A stretch of DNA of 64,000 bases, taken from positions 1,923,501 to 1,987,500 of the forward strand of contig JAINUG010000135.1 in the NCBI GenBank assembly GCA_029706075.1. The letters run 5' to 3'. The translations under genes were made by a program, and so were the position numbers. The DNA is from Aldrovandia affinis. Taxonomy: Eukaryota; Chordata; Actinopteri; Notacanthiformes; Halosauridae. Under the pieces are notes generated by a model that saw nothing but the letters and a program-made list of their open reading frames with translations, had not been told where the DNA came from and did not search any database. This document shows positions 29,451-43,822 of the stretch, piece by piece (positions within the stretch are counted from its first letter, which is position 1; every line of letters begins with the position of its first letter).

Positions 29451-32182
29451 TGATGAATAAAAAGTAATAAAAATAAAAAATAAACTTCTTTATCCGTCTT
29501 CATTAACGGCCACGATAAACGGCCGGCGCGGCTAAAGAAACGCGCCAAAGTGTTCAAGCTTCCCGATTTCCATCGATCGCTTGCTCGCCTCCGATCAAAC
29601 CCAACGTCGCAGCGAGCGGAGGGGAAGGTGTTCCCGGAGGGGAGGCCGGCGTACAGTATCCGGGACGGGGCCGCTATATTTAAACAGCTGTCATTTGATC
29701 TGACCTTTAAAGAAGCGCTCTGTTTGACTGTGCATTTTGGTCAGACTGCCCTACTGGAGTGTTTGAAATAACTACTTCCCCCCCTCCTCATTTCTACACC
29801 GTAAGCATGCAGTATGCCTCTTTTCTAGCCGAGGGCAGGCTTTTCGAAGTAAAAGGGTGATAATTGAAACACCTCGCGCAAGGTGTATTTTCATACATTT
29901 CTGCTCGCTTCCTCACTTCCGCCGCATTAATGGCGAAGTCGCCGGCATCAGGAGAGCCCGTCTCGCTCTTCTCTCGTTCCCCCCTGTGAGCACTTGTAGA
30001 TTTCCACGAAGCTCTTTGCCATTCTGCGCAGTCCGCTGGGATTTCCGTCGCCTCTCCCCGGCGGGGGGAAAGAAACAACCTTTTAGTTAAAGGGGCGCCG
30101 GAGGGATTTAAGGCCTTTTAAAAGCGGAGAGAGACAGGCGGTGGCGGCGGCAAGCGGGAAGTCAGCAGGCAAATGATCCATATTGGGAAGGAGAAGCTTA
30201 TCAATCCGGTGAGGTGGAGCGACGGTGCCCAGCCCGCGTGATTTATCGCCTGCGTCTCTCTTTCCCACCAGTCGGGAGGAATACAGTTATTACGCTAAGT
30301 GTAAACAACGTGCTTGTTAGAGATCAATTTGGTGATGTTTCTTTTTTTCCCTTCGTCTTCTCGTCCTCCTCCTCCTCCTCCTCCTCCTCGCGTGAATCAC
30401 CGGGTGACGAAGCCGGAGGGCATTTGAGCCGTTTCTCGCATTGATATTTTCGCTATTGATTTCTGCCACTTGTCTGGCTCCCTCCCCCACCGTGCGTGGC
30501 GGAGAGCGGGATTGTGTTTAACGGCCTTTATTGTGATGTGACTAAGACGGATGTGACATTGTCCTCTGTTGCCCGCCAGAGAGTGCGGGTGTTAATGAAG
30601 CCATTAGCGCGGCCCAAGCGAGTGGAGAGAATAGTGAAATTACCATTATTCCGCAGCCATTAAGTCGTAATCTGCCACCTTCTCCTCATGCCCCGCATGC
30701 TCTCTCTCTCTCTCTCTCGCTCTCGCTCTCTCTCTCTCTCTCTTTCTCTCCTCTTTCCGTCTTTCCGATCCACTCACGCTGTCCTTTAAAGTCACATTAA
30801 TTCATTTGCTATCGAAAGCTCGCTTGGGCGAGCGGAGGAGGGAGGAAATGTTCTTAACGGCGCATCTCATAACCGCCATCCCTCCCAAGCTTCAGAACGC
30901 ACTCCCTTTTGAAAGAGAACCAACAACAACAAAAAGAATTGTGTGGTCACACAACGCATCAGTCTTATTAACCTGGAATGGCACTTAAAAAAAAAAAAAA
31001 AAAGGGACGGCGGTCCATTTGAGTCATTCAGAAGCAGGAGTGGACGTCTGGAAGTCACACCAGTAACACCGAGTGAATTTATGGTTCTCGGCTTTGATTT
31101 TGTTTCTCCTTGAGCCGAGAGGATGCTGCTTTTCTTGGCTCTGCCCTGCCGTACTGCATAGTTTATGAACGCAGGGAAAGGCCTGCAGCCGCCTCCCTTG
31201 TTTGCCGACGGACTGTGACTAATTTCAGACTATTTTTAATTAAACCAAAAAAGCTGTGAAAAATAAAGGGGGGAAAAAAACATGGTATTTTGTGAGCGTC
31301 GACAATATTTTCCAGGGGCTTGTGGGTAGTGGCATTCACGGTCCCGGCCAGACGGGTGCCCGTCTCTGAGTGGCTGAGGCGCCCGATTGCATAATGGCGC
31401 CCACGCGCGTGGCGAGGGAGAGGGTTGGCGTGCGGCGGGGTCGGCCCGGAGCCGCGGCCCAGTTTGAGCGATGGCACGCTCGGGAACGATGGCCGCGAGG
31501 CAGGCCCAACGGCTCCCACACAGCCAATCTGTCCACAGTAGGCCTCTCGCGCCCGGGCCTTCTGTGTGTGAGTGCGTGCGTGTGTGTGTGAGCGTGTGCG
31601 TGTGCGTGTGTTGTCGGTGCCTGAGTCGCATGCTGGTAGCACTGATGCGGGCCTCTCCTGCAGAACTCGTGTGAACCACAATGTGTTGTTTGCTGGGTCA
31701 CCTTCGTAGGAGTGCTTCCTCGATGGATTTTTTCGCCGTCCCCTACGCGCTACGCCGTCCTTGAGAAACACCGGTAGAGCTGTGTCCTCAAACAGGGTGT
31801 CAGCGGACAGGCCCTGCTGATTAATGATCTTCTCTTTTTTGTTATTTCCTGATTAGGTGAGGTCAAGGGCACAGGTAGCATTCAGTGAAACAACTAAACC
31901 AATACCTAATTACAAATGTTAATGGTGAGGGATAATGAAAAGAAAAGCCCAAAAGAGTATTTTGTCCTCCAGTAAATATAGATTGGCCATTTTAAATAAA
32001 TGAAATGCGTATTTGTATAAACAAATACACCAATTACTATATATGACTCTTATGAGGATTATATATCAACATAATAACAACGACATTGTAATTCATAATT
32101 TATAAGACATATTTATATATATTTAGTGCCACACCTCAGATTGATGACAGCACCACCCACCACTCTATGTATGAAAGCGTAG
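29451..32182. other. Intron DNA, partly CpG-rich, no gene seen
   Basis: Contains a (TCC)n run at about 30364-30389, a broken CT run at 30701-30748 and an A-run at 30988-31003. 30580-30680 is a repeat-free patch with GCCATTAG and CCATTAAGTCGTAAT motifs that could be conserved non-coding DNA. 31370-31560 is CpG-rich. Confidence 0.3.
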
Positions 32183-32199
32183 AAAAACAAGGGGAACGT

Positions 32200-32435
32200 G
32201 ACCTCCGATAGCATAGCGGTCTGGCTGGTCCTTTACGAGTGCGAGCTGCCTATCACGGTCGCGGTTCGAAACCCAACCTTACCAGACCGGCCCTGGTGGG
32301 GATCCCCGATCAGGGGCGGCGTTTGGCTCTCTGGAGAGACGAGTCGCGTGGGGTGGGCAATTCAAAGTAAATAGAGGGTATAATTGGCCTCTAAATTGGG
32401 AAAGAAATGGGAAAAAATCATAAACAAATTATTTA
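32200..32435 (+). mobile_element. tRNA-derived SINE with a perfect 17-bp TSD
   Basis: AAAAACAAGGGGAACGT stands at 32183-32199 and again at 32436-32452, so the boundaries are exact. The head begins GACCTCCGATAGCATAGCGG and carries a B box GGTTCGAAACC (about 32263). The tail GGTATAATTGGCCTCTAAAT followed by TGGGAAAGAAATGGG and an A-rich end matches the tail of the minus-strand copy at 29072-29435, so both belong to one superfamily. At 236 bp the body is shorter. The perfect duplication points to a recent insertion. Confidence 0.9.
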
Positions 32436-32452
32436 AAAAACAAGGGGAACGT

Positions 32453-32963
32453 AAGCAAACCGATGGAGAGCGTTCACGATGCAGCGATGGAGATTTGCAA
32501 CACCACAACGGGCGGACCGGGGCACCGGGAATGCAGAACGCGGTCTGGACTCCGCCCCTGCCCCTCGGCGCTCGTCAGTGGGGAGAGGGGCGGGCCCACG
32601 CTCCCAATCAGCGTCGCTCGGCTTCATCGCGGTCGCGCTAAACGCCACCGGCCGCTGATTGCCACCTCGGAACGCGGCAAACTGGGAAATGAACGGAGGC
32701 GGGGGGATGCTGGTGGTGCCAGTGGCGGCTGGGAGAGGGAGAGGCCCGGAGAGTTCCAGATGAATCGCTCCGTAATGCGCTCGTCCCACAGCAGGGCGTC
32801 GGGTTTGAGTAGATACTTTAATCCCGCACGGATACCGAGGGAGGGTCTCGACAGAGGAACGTCTGCTGGTTATCGAATTTGCCGCGCGTCTGCACCGGAC
32901 CCCCCTGGAATAGCAGGGTGCTGCTGTGTTTGGACCGCGTGATAGACAAGCGCCGATTAATTA
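32453..32963. other. Intronic CpG-rich segment
   Basis: Strongly CpG-rich from about 32470 to 32760, with composition-driven open frames in both directions and no recognisable protein. Regulatory function is possible but not shown. Confidence 0.3.
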
Positions 32964-33310
32964 TGCTTCAATTGAATTGAACGTTGGATTTATATGGCGC
33001 TCTTTTTCCCCCGAGGAACCCAAAGCACTTTACAGTGATGATTGGGACAACTCACCTCAACCACCAGCAATGTGCAGCACCCACCTGGGTGAACGCGACG
33101 GCAGCCATAGTGCACCAGTACAAGCTCAGTACACATCAGATACACAGTGAAGAGGCGAGGGGAAGGAGGAATTAATTAATTCCATGTATATATATATATA
33201 AATATATATACTATATATATTGTCTTGGTTGGGAATTTGGCCAGGACACCGGGTTAATACCTTACTCTTTTTTGAAAAGCGCACCTTGTTGAAATACATA
33301 CATGTTATTT
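32964..33310. repeat. Dispersed fish repeat (CACTTTACAG / GCCAGGACACCGGG type)
   Basis: The order of blocks TTTATATGGCGC, AAAGCACTTTACAGTGATGA, GCAGCACCCACCTGGGTGA, GCGACGGCAGCCATAGTGCA and, further on, TTTGGCCAGGACACCGGGTT with AATACC-TACTCTTTTT matches a repeat I know as common in teleosts, often attached to non-LTR 3' ends. A TA-rich microsatellite (about 33187-33221) has expanded inside it. No coding region. Family name is not assigned. Confidence 0.55.
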
Positions 33311-33631
33311 GCTGGATGGGGGAACTGTATTGAAAATAGCCCCAGCTAGACTGGCAGAGTGCAATGTTTTGGGGCATTTTTCCGGATAGGAAAGACCAAA
33401 GCTAAGCTTTTTATAAGGTATTTTTTCAGTGTCTGTGTCATAGAAGTACCTCTCCCGGATATAAAATGCATACTTTATTCCTCACTATAGTTTCGTGTTA
33501 CAGTTTAATTCATCATGTTAACTGTGGTTTGACGCCACGAAAACAAAAAGTGTACAAATTCAAATTAGTACGACACAGGCCAACATTGTATTTGATAACA
33601 TGCCTGCGTACTAATCACAATATATAATATA

Positions 33632-34307
33632 CCTGCATCGGGTGGTGAAGGCGGCCCAGCGCATTGTCAGGATGGAGCTCCCAAACCTAGACACCATCTA
33701 TGCCTTAAGGCTAAGGAAGAAGGCTGACAGTATCATGAGGGACACCACACTCCCCGGCCACTCCCTGTTTGAACCGCTGCCGTGCGGCAAATGGTTCAGG
33801 TCAATAAAATCCCGCACCAACAGGCTGAGGAACAGCTTCTTTCCCAGAGCTGTAGCCTCCATCACACTCCTCCCTGCCCTGCCACGAAAACAAACAACAA
33901 GAACTGTGAGCGTACACACACTCATACACATCAGGGACTGGGACACACTCACACACACACACACACAGCATGGACGGTGACACACAAACGCACACACACA
34001 CACACCCACCTCCACCCCCAACGACTGATATCACAGTCACAATCTATAAGCACAAAAGTTGCACTGCTTTGTTAATTTTTTTGTTCATTTACTTTAATGC
34101 ATATATTGTATCGCTCTTATTTGTACTTGCACTGATTTGTACTTCATTTCCACAGTTTTTACTTTATTTTTAATTTTTACTTTTAATTTTTAAAATTCTT
34201 CATTTATTCTTAAAATTTTTTTAACTTTATTTTTATATTGAGAGAAGCCACACAAAATGTCATTGTACTTGAGTATAATGACAATAAAGATTTCATTTCA
34301 TTTCATT
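33632..34307 (+). mobile_element. 3' end of an L2/Rex1-like non-LTR retrotransposon
   Basis: A frame at 33642-33980 encodes the typical C-terminal end of a fish non-LTR polyprotein, with motifs RRKADS-like LRLRKKADSIMRDTT, PGHSLFEPLPCGK and TNRLRNSFFPRAV. It runs into CA microsatellite sequence (33938-34010), then an AT-rich 3' UTR, then GACAATAAAGATTTCATTTC with a short (ATTTC)n terminal array at 34290-34306. The tail array is typical of CR1/L2-group elements. The endonuclease and most of the reverse transcriptase are absent (5' truncation). Confidence 0.8.
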
Positions 34308-36204
34308 ATACAGCACCCCGTCAGCCAATCAGGATACGGTGGCCAGGGTGCTGCTTACTCGTGGCCAGGAACGGACATGGAGAATTCAGTCCAGTCCTGG
34401 AACCAATCGAATCACAGCGATCGCAGGGCACTGGCAGCCGAGAGAAGAAAACGCGCTCCCGCAGTCTCCCATCGGTGTGAGCGTGCGCTCCTGATAGAAA
34501 CGGATTGATTTGAATAAGTGTCCACATCTGGCATGCGTTTTATGCCTGTGTAACGTTACACCTGACTGGTCCGCCTGGTTTCCGGGGATACGGTGACTTC
34601 CAGGCCCTGAAACGGGGAGTCAGCAGGATTGTGCCTTCGCTCGGGGGACACTTTCACGGCTCGCTCTGATCCGGGGGGTTTTGGACGAGAGCGTTTCACG
34701 GCCCCGCCCCGTGGCGTCCCTCCCGGAATGCACCTCAATGGTATCTGCGCTCTGCAGGATGGCGCTTCGGCGCGCGGCGCGCGGGAAGCGCTCGGCGGTG
34801 GCGGGGAGGGTAGACGGCGGGCGGCCCGGCGACAGCAGATAACGCCGCCACTGGCAGGCGTGCTAAGGCGGCTTGCGGCAGCCGGCGGTCACACAGCGGT
34901 GGCACGGAGCGCCCCTCCTCCCCTTCCCTCCCCCCCTTTCTCAACAACAAGCACCTCGCTTCCTCCGGTGGGCGCAGTGCCACTTCCTGGCCACCGGGGG
35001 CTCCACTCACAGGGCCTTCTGTCTCTCCCGCCTGCTTTCTGTGAAGCTGCGCTCCTGGAAAAACATGGAAACTGTGTCAGGTTTTTACTGCTGACAGCTG
35101 TCTTCTAATGTTTCCTGACAATGATCGGTTTCATCGAGGATTAGACAAAGACCATATGTCCATGAAATGCAGTGTTTTGAGCGTATTATCGAATTTATGT
35201 ATCAAATTTTTATTATCAAAATCTTTTTAAAACCCTATGTCTTTCGACACTAAGCACTATAATGAGATATATAACGGCTGATGGGGTTAAGGCTTAAAAG
35301 TAACAACTGTCAACTAAAGGATAATGCCGAATAAAGTGTTGGCTATTTGAAATATGCAGTATCTTCAAACAACATTTTGATAAGTATCTGTTTTTTCCTT
35401 TGTATTAGCTGTGCTCGCTCGCTTTATCAGTAGATTTTCAAACTCTGTCGTGGTTATCAAACAAGGAGCATTCCTGGTCCAGGTGGCTCCCACTCATGAG
35501 GCGAAACTTAAGCACATTTTTATGTCCATTACTCCACATAGTTAGAGATGAAAATGCCTATAACCGAGGGAAACTGCCCAAAGGTGCCTCCCGCCAAGGT
35601 ATTGCCAAACCCCAAACGTGTGCCATTAAGCGCTGGCTGTCGTCGCGCGGTGCAATAAAGGGGATGGAGCGTAAACGCTATTTTATTATTTTGATAATGG
35701 TGATTTTATTGGAAAATCAATCGGCTTCAACCGTGCATTCATGCTCTGGGTATTTATGCGGAATAGACGTAGACGTGCGCGGTGCATATAAACGTAATTA
35801 GTATCGGAGTGGCGCAGGAAGTGGTGTCAGCAGACGGCCGAGCAGGAGGCGGGCGCTGGGCCGATGCCGCCGGCCTCAGACGGGCGGTGTGGGGGTGGGT
35901 CTGCGGGACGGGCAGGAGAGCGGGACGGGGAGCGCACGCTATTGAGCAACAACAGCAACAACAAACAAAACACACAGCCACGGTGTCTAACGACCGCGGT
36001 CGCTGCAGCGTTTCCGCGCTCCGGAAAAAGGCAGGCCAAACCCTCACGTCCTGGCTCCATGTCCTGTTCGCTAATGCGTTCCAATCAATCAATCAATCAA
36101 TCAAGTGCTCGAGTAATAGGGGTTATGACCCAAAGTGGACGGGTTGTGTATTCTGGGCTGTGTGTTTTAAAGCCGTGGTGGGCCGGTGTGTATGCCGGTT
36201 TTTG
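34308..36204. other. Intron DNA, CpG-rich at 34600-35030, no gene seen
   Basis: 34600-35030 is CpG-rich with open frames in both directions (159 codons at 34629-35108) but no domain. 35480-35800 and 35810-36060 are unique; an (AATC)5-like run lies at about 36083-36102. Confidence 0.3.
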
Positions 36205-36388
36205 TTTACATTTACATTTTACATTTTAGGCATTTAGCAGACGCTCTTATCCAGAGCGACTTACAAGATGTGTATTAATACATGGTAGGAACAATCATAA
36301 TTAGCGCAGGAGATCAGTGCAGGAATACAGCAATAGACATCATTGCAGGCATCTGCGTACCATACCTGTAACACAGCGGGAAAAAAAT
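36205..36388 (-). mobile_element. SINE copy, body type B (shared with 43262-43438)
   Basis: On the minus strand it ends with the stem-loop GTCGCTCTGGATAAGAGCG, TCTGCTAAATGCC and TAAAATGTAAA repeats. Its body (blocks CATGTATTAATACACATC, CTGCACTGATCTCCTGCGC, CAGGTATGGTACGCAGATGC) is unlike the tRNA-head copies but is shared with the element at 43262. It abuts a type-A copy at 36391 in the same orientation. No tRNA head is visible, so either the family has another head or both copies are truncated. Confidence 0.75.
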
Positions 36389-36390
36389 TA

Positions 36391-36614
36391 CATTTTACAT
36401 TTTAGGCATTTAGCAGACGCTCTTATCCAGAGCGACTTACACAGTTTACATTTTTTTACATACAATCCATTTATACAGCTGGATATTTTATTGAAGCAAT
36501 TCAGGGTAAGTACCTTTAGCTCAAGGGTACAACAGCAGTGCTCCACCTGTGAATTAAACCTGCAACCTCTGAGTTACAAGTCCAGCTTCCTAACCATTAC
36601 ACTACACTGCCAGC
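36391..36614 (-). mobile_element. Full-length tRNA-derived SINE, body type A
   Basis: Read on the minus strand: head GGCAGTGTAGTGTAATGGTT with an A box TAGTGTAATGG, B box region GGTTGCAGGTTTAATTC, body (GCACTGCTGTTGTACCCTTG, then AAATATCCAGCTGTATAAAT), then the stem-loop GCTCTGGATAAGAGC and TCTGCTAAATGCC with TAAAATG tail repeats. It has every module expected of an L2-mobilised SINE and is only mildly diverged. Confidence 0.85.
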
Positions 36615-37098
36615 CAATTACCACCAATTACCCAGGCTCAGTGATCCAATCAGCTGCATGCACCAATGCCGGTTCACTTGTAGATTAGACCTGGGTGAAA
36701 CTTTTCATACAGGGACACAAGAACAGTTTTCGTCCGTCGTTCATGCTGAGCTCACCGGTGAAAGTAGCCGAAACGCCAGGTCATTGCGAATGGTGGGGCC
36801 AGTTAAATCATTAAGAGCAGAAGTTGGCGTGGAGTGCAGAACGGTGTGTTTGGGCCGTGGCGGCGCGGTCCCGAGGGTTTCCGACGCGGTCTCCGGTATG
36901 TGTGAGGGGGACTGTTCTCGGTGCGTAACGCGCGGCCAGAAATGGCCGCTGCCCGCGCCGTGTTTGCAGAGTACCTGCTTACATTGGCCGTCTGCGGAGC
37001 GGAGAGGGGGAGGAAGTGACCGGGGCTCTTTGTGAGGAAGGAACACAGACATACTTTATGAGACACCACATCGCCTCCGGTGTATGCTCACCTGATGT
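36615..37098. other. Intron DNA, no gene seen
   Basis: Unique-looking, CpG-containing around 36830-37020. No recognisable exon. Confidence 0.3.
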
Positions 37099-37447
<349 letters not shown>

Positions 37448-39907
37448 TATCTTAGATAGAAAAAGGGAGAGAGGGAGAGAGGGATTTACACACTTGGCTT
37501 GCTTCCCCTGTCCAGCAGTTTTCACATATTGACCTAAAACAATCCGTTCAGCCACAGCTCCATGGACAGATTACACGAGCGTTGTGCAACGTCGCAGCAG
37601 GAAAAAATGTGCCGTTAGTTGCCCAGATTCAGCCGTGCCTCTGAATAGCCAGGGTTTGTGTTGCGTTGCATTTACGTAATCTTTAGGCATACTACAGCCT
37701 GGGCCCTCTCCTTTCACTTTTCTGATATGATACCCATTGAGGCCAAACGTGTGCGAGTGGAAGTGGATGTGCTTATTGTGAGGTGGAATGCAAAACCGGG
37801 TTTTCATTCTCACACCTTGGCACACACGCCTATTGGGATTAAACCGAAAGAAAGAAAGTGTCTTGGCACCATTATTGTAGGGTATACTTTGAGTTAGCCT
37901 CCACGTGGATATTTGTAAACAGCATAGACTCCCCTTTTTTTCCCCAAGTTCCTCTCTGTCCTGCTGTTTTACCAGCTGGTACATTGGAGTGGAGTTGAGT
38001 GGAAGGTTGCTGACTCTGCTGGAATGGGTGTGAGGTCGGGTGTACAGCACTGTAAAAGTACTGCACCAAGCCCATAACTGTGCAGGCCAGGCCCAGTTGT
38101 ACGAACACAACATAAGGTCAATAGAGCCTTCCTAGTCACAGTTTATTGATGAATGAAGCGTGTGTCTCACTCTCTTCGTTGGCCTCCGTGCGTGTCATTG
38201 TTCACTTGTGTACAGCGCGTTCCCGGCAGTCTATCCGAGTGTATGAACCTGTCATTTCCACAGCCCGTTGCTTTAATTAATCCGACAGTCGTTGGTTTGG
38301 TGCGCAGTCGGCTTATCTTTGAGCCACGAAACAAGTTTTTTCACTGCGCTCACCTGCCCACAATACTTTTACAATGACTATATTGGGTTTGGCTATTGAT
38401 TCATGCGTTGCTTTAATAGTTTTTTCCCCCTTATTTGACTTTTGTGTCTTGTTATATGCTGCTGTATCTTAGACAACTGTTTGAAATTGTTTTTAGTGTG
38501 GACACAAGGGGGATCAGCTGTCACTATGGTGACAGCTAACAGGGATCCGAGTAAACGAATCAACGGATATCGCGTTAAACATTCAGCGTTTAAATCGCCT
38601 TTCGGAGCTGGATGCGAGGGAAGCCCTGGGCCGTGATGCAAAGGCGCCGGGAGCCGGTTCTCCTGACACAGAGGAGGCTGGCCCTGGCCCAGTCCCTCCT
38701 CAGGGACCCCGAGAGACCCGTCGCACCAGTACCCAGCCCAGGAAGACGCTGCCAGCCAATGAAAGCCCAACTCTGCACAGTTTTTTTTCTCTCTTTTTTG
38801 TCACAACACGTTGTCAGAAGTCTCCTTCACCTGACCCGGCGGTCATTGTTACGTAGCCCCGCGATGCTAACCGCTAACATCGTAACGAGCTGCCCGCATG
38901 CTGGCGAGGGGGGGGACGGGGGACGGGGACGCAGTGCGGCCTGCCTCGATGAATACATCAAGGACATCCGGCACGTTTAGCAATTCTGATTGTCGAGGGG
39001 GGCCCCTGTGGGGGCTCTGCCCCAAATCCGTGCGCGCGTCCATCAGTCACGCCGCGGAGAAGTTATTGAGGGTAAATGCCCTGGGCTGGAATCGGGCTGC
39101 CTCTGATATAATGTGAGCACATTATGCCATCCCTAAATGTCCGTACACACAGTGACATAAAACGGACGTGAAAAAAGGAATCAACAGTGTATTGTAGAGT
39201 GGAAGTTAAGGCTAGAATTTCTATTGCCTGTTTATCTTCCCCGCATAAATCTGTTTAATGCTCCTCAGTTTTATGTCGATGATAAAGTATTATAACAGTA
39301 GCCTGCGTGTAATGACATGCTCAACCTACGCATTAGCCTTATTTGCGAATGAAAAAAACAGCCACATTTTCTTTTACCGCACGGCGCTACACTGGAAGTC
39401 GTGAGACATGATAGCCCATAATAACTGTAGTCGGCCGGTTCTCGGAGGTGATTATCCTGCGCCCGTAGCCAATCGGCGAGGAGGCAGAATCTCCGCTCTA
39501 CTTATGACACGAAGACAATAGGCAGAAGAGGGATTTATCAAATTATAGAGGTGGAGCAGGTGGGCCAGCGCTATTCCGGCTACTTCCACATCGCTAACGC
39601 TCCCCTGTTAGGGATCTGTTAATTACACCGGCCCACTGCAGCCTGAGCTCCGCAGAAAGGAGCAAGGTCTGTGGACTGGCGAGCTCCTACTCTGGATGTT
39701 AAACGGGAGAGCAAGGCTGCTCCTCAACACAGAGTCTTTGCTGCCTCATGCTGACCGCCGATTGAACTTGAGGTTGTTCATTGGAATGACCGTTTATAGC
39801 CCACCGAAGGTTGTGCTTTCAGACTGTTTTTGTGTAACGCTGAGGGAAATGTCCTCGCCTTTTGTCTCCGAAAAAGCCTCGTGCTGGCATACTGCTATGA
39901 TGTTTAT
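37448..39907. other. Intron DNA, no gene seen
   Basis: Unique-looking sequence. A short GA-rich stretch follows the microsatellite at 37465-37483. 39380-39680 is repeat-free, CpG-containing and has GTGATTATCC (OTX/PITX-like GGATTA in reverse order not complete) and CTAATT-type motifs; nothing firm. Confidence 0.3.
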
Positions 39908-41999
<2,092 letters not shown>

Positions 42000-42640
42000 C
42001 CGCATTTCCGCGCGTTATCTCGCGTTCCGCCCCACAGGGGAAGGCAGTCTCCCTGCTGGCCATTCAGGGGGTCGGAGAGGGTGAAGCGCTCTTCGGCTCC
42101 GTTGCTCTGCTGCTGTGCCGCCCGTGACCCCCCGGCCCGCCCGCGCGTGGGGAGTTTGCGATCCAGGTGGCTTGGCATCTGCGGGGAGCCGGTTACATTT
42201 TCCACCTCCATTCTTCCTCCTCCCTCCCCAGTCAGTTTAGCTCTCCTCCCGGTGGACGCGCAGCTGTGCGATACAATGTTAAGATCGCTGCTCCGCGCGC
42301 TATAAATAGCGTCTTTTCATTCCATCGACGGCGAGCATCCGAGAGATCATGCGAAAAACACGCAAGCGAGGGGCGGGGGCGGGGCGGAGGGAGGGGGTGT
42401 GTGGGGGGGGTTAAACCAGGAAAAAGGAGAGGCTTTTCTCGAAAGTTTGGCGGAAATAGAAGGCTCCTGGCATTCTGTTTTCCCGCTCCTCGGTCCCCTG
42501 CCCAAGGATTTAAGCGTCTGAGAGACAAAGTCACCTTGATGACTCAGCCCGCTCCGCGTTCGCTCGCTCGTTCTCTCGCTCGTTCTCTCGGACGGATCTC
42601 TTGCTCGGGCGGACGGGACCCGGGTTCTGGGGCCTGGTGA
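42000..42640. promoter_or_regulatory. Intronic CpG-rich island with a TATA-like motif
   Basis: This is a dense CpG stretch with GC boxes (GGGGCGGGG at about 42369-42385). TATAAATAG starts at 42301 inside a 14-bp inverted repeat CGCTATAAATAGCG. About 42560-42590 carries a (CGCTCGTTCTCT)2 short tandem. CpG density plus a TATA box could mark an alternative intronic promoter, but no exon with a recognisable product follows. Confidence 0.35.
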
Positions 42641-43261
42641 CCTGGTGGTGGAGTATTGGGGGGGTTCAGCCTTTATGACTATAACCCCCCCCTCCCTTCT
42701 CCTGACGTCCATAACCATGCCGACCGTCCGAGGCAGTGCGGTGGTCTTTTCCTTTTTTTTGAGGGTTCAAACTTTTTTCCTGTAGCCTCGCAAACATGCT
42801 TTTTCTTCTTCTTCGTTTGTTTCAAACAGTTCATTTGATGTTAGAGCTGCTTTGATGTTGTTTGTTCTGAGGGATAGTCTTTTCATTGAAGTGGGCCACA
42901 TTCACATTGTTTTGCAGCGGCTAGCACACCCTCGGTGGGATGATCAACAGCGTAGTCACATACGCTACGCAGCCCCTCTACGGGCGTATAATTAGACGAC
43001 AACAAACACCTCAGGGTTGGCTTGCTCTGTGATTGATGGGTTGACTGATATCTTTATTTGCCGGAATTTCGCTTTCAAGGGTGGCTCGCAGAGAATGATT
43101 TCATCGAGCTCAATTACGGGCATGAAGTGCAGAAAGACCAAAGGGATTTCTCGCTTTGACCATCGCAAACGGACCCGCCCAGTTTAGTAGTTTTGTGGTC
43201 TGCAATAAACGGCGTTTGTGTCAACATAGTGAAGCGTGCCTTTCTCAGTTGGAGACTGTTG
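42641..43261. other. Intron DNA, no gene seen
   Basis: Unique-looking, moderately AT-rich sequence. No repeat or exon is recognised. Confidence 0.3.
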
Positions 43262-43438
43262 TACATTTTACATTTTACATTTTAAGCGTTTAGCAGACGC
43301 TCTTATCCAGAGCGACTTACAAGATGTGCATTAATACATGGTAGGAACAATCATTGTTTGCGCAAGAGATCAGTGCAGTAATACAGCGATAGACATCGTT
43401 GTTGGCAGCTGCATACCATACCTGTAGCACTGGGAAGG
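43262..43438 (-). mobile_element. SINE copy, body type B
   Basis: It is collinear with the element at 36205-36388 over its whole length: the same tail repeats, stem-loop GCTCTGGATAAGAGC and body blocks (CATGTATTAATGCACATC, CTGCACTGATCTCTTGCGC, CAGGTATGGTATGCAGCTGC). Both copies stop at about the same 5' point (CAGTGCTACAGG here), which suggests a real element boundary rather than random truncation. Confidence 0.75.
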
Positions 43439-43822
43439 AAAAGGTTGTTGTACTACCTCCGTAGTCGCTCAGGGTATTGCCGCCACCCGATCATGGACTC
43501 AGGACTTGCACTTGCGCAAGCCACGGCACTTGCTCTTCATCAGAAAGTTCACTATGCAAAGGTGTTAACGGGAAAAAGCTGATGATCTGATTGGCCATAA
43601 TGAACCAAACCCTCACCACACCCACAGGTAATTTATTAGTCTTAAACCAGCTTCTTTTACCGCTGCGCTGCAGGTGCGCTACTGTGTCTTGTCCCGGAAC
43701 TACCAGGATGGAGTTGGACACGCCTTAACGTGCCACCATCCCAGATTAATTCTAGCATCTGCGCATTGCGTTTCAGCGAGGAAACCGGAGCCAGACATGT
43801 TGCTAGGTTGGTAATACATGTT

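Noticed and set aside
31163-31771. 202-codon minus-strand frame and overlapping 147- and 121-codon frames
   Set aside because: Overlap a CA/GT-rich patch and CpG-rich DNA; three frames open at once indicates composition, not coding.
34629-35108. 159-codon plus-strand frame
   Set aside because: Gly/Ala/Arg-rich translation in CpG-rich DNA; no family recognised.
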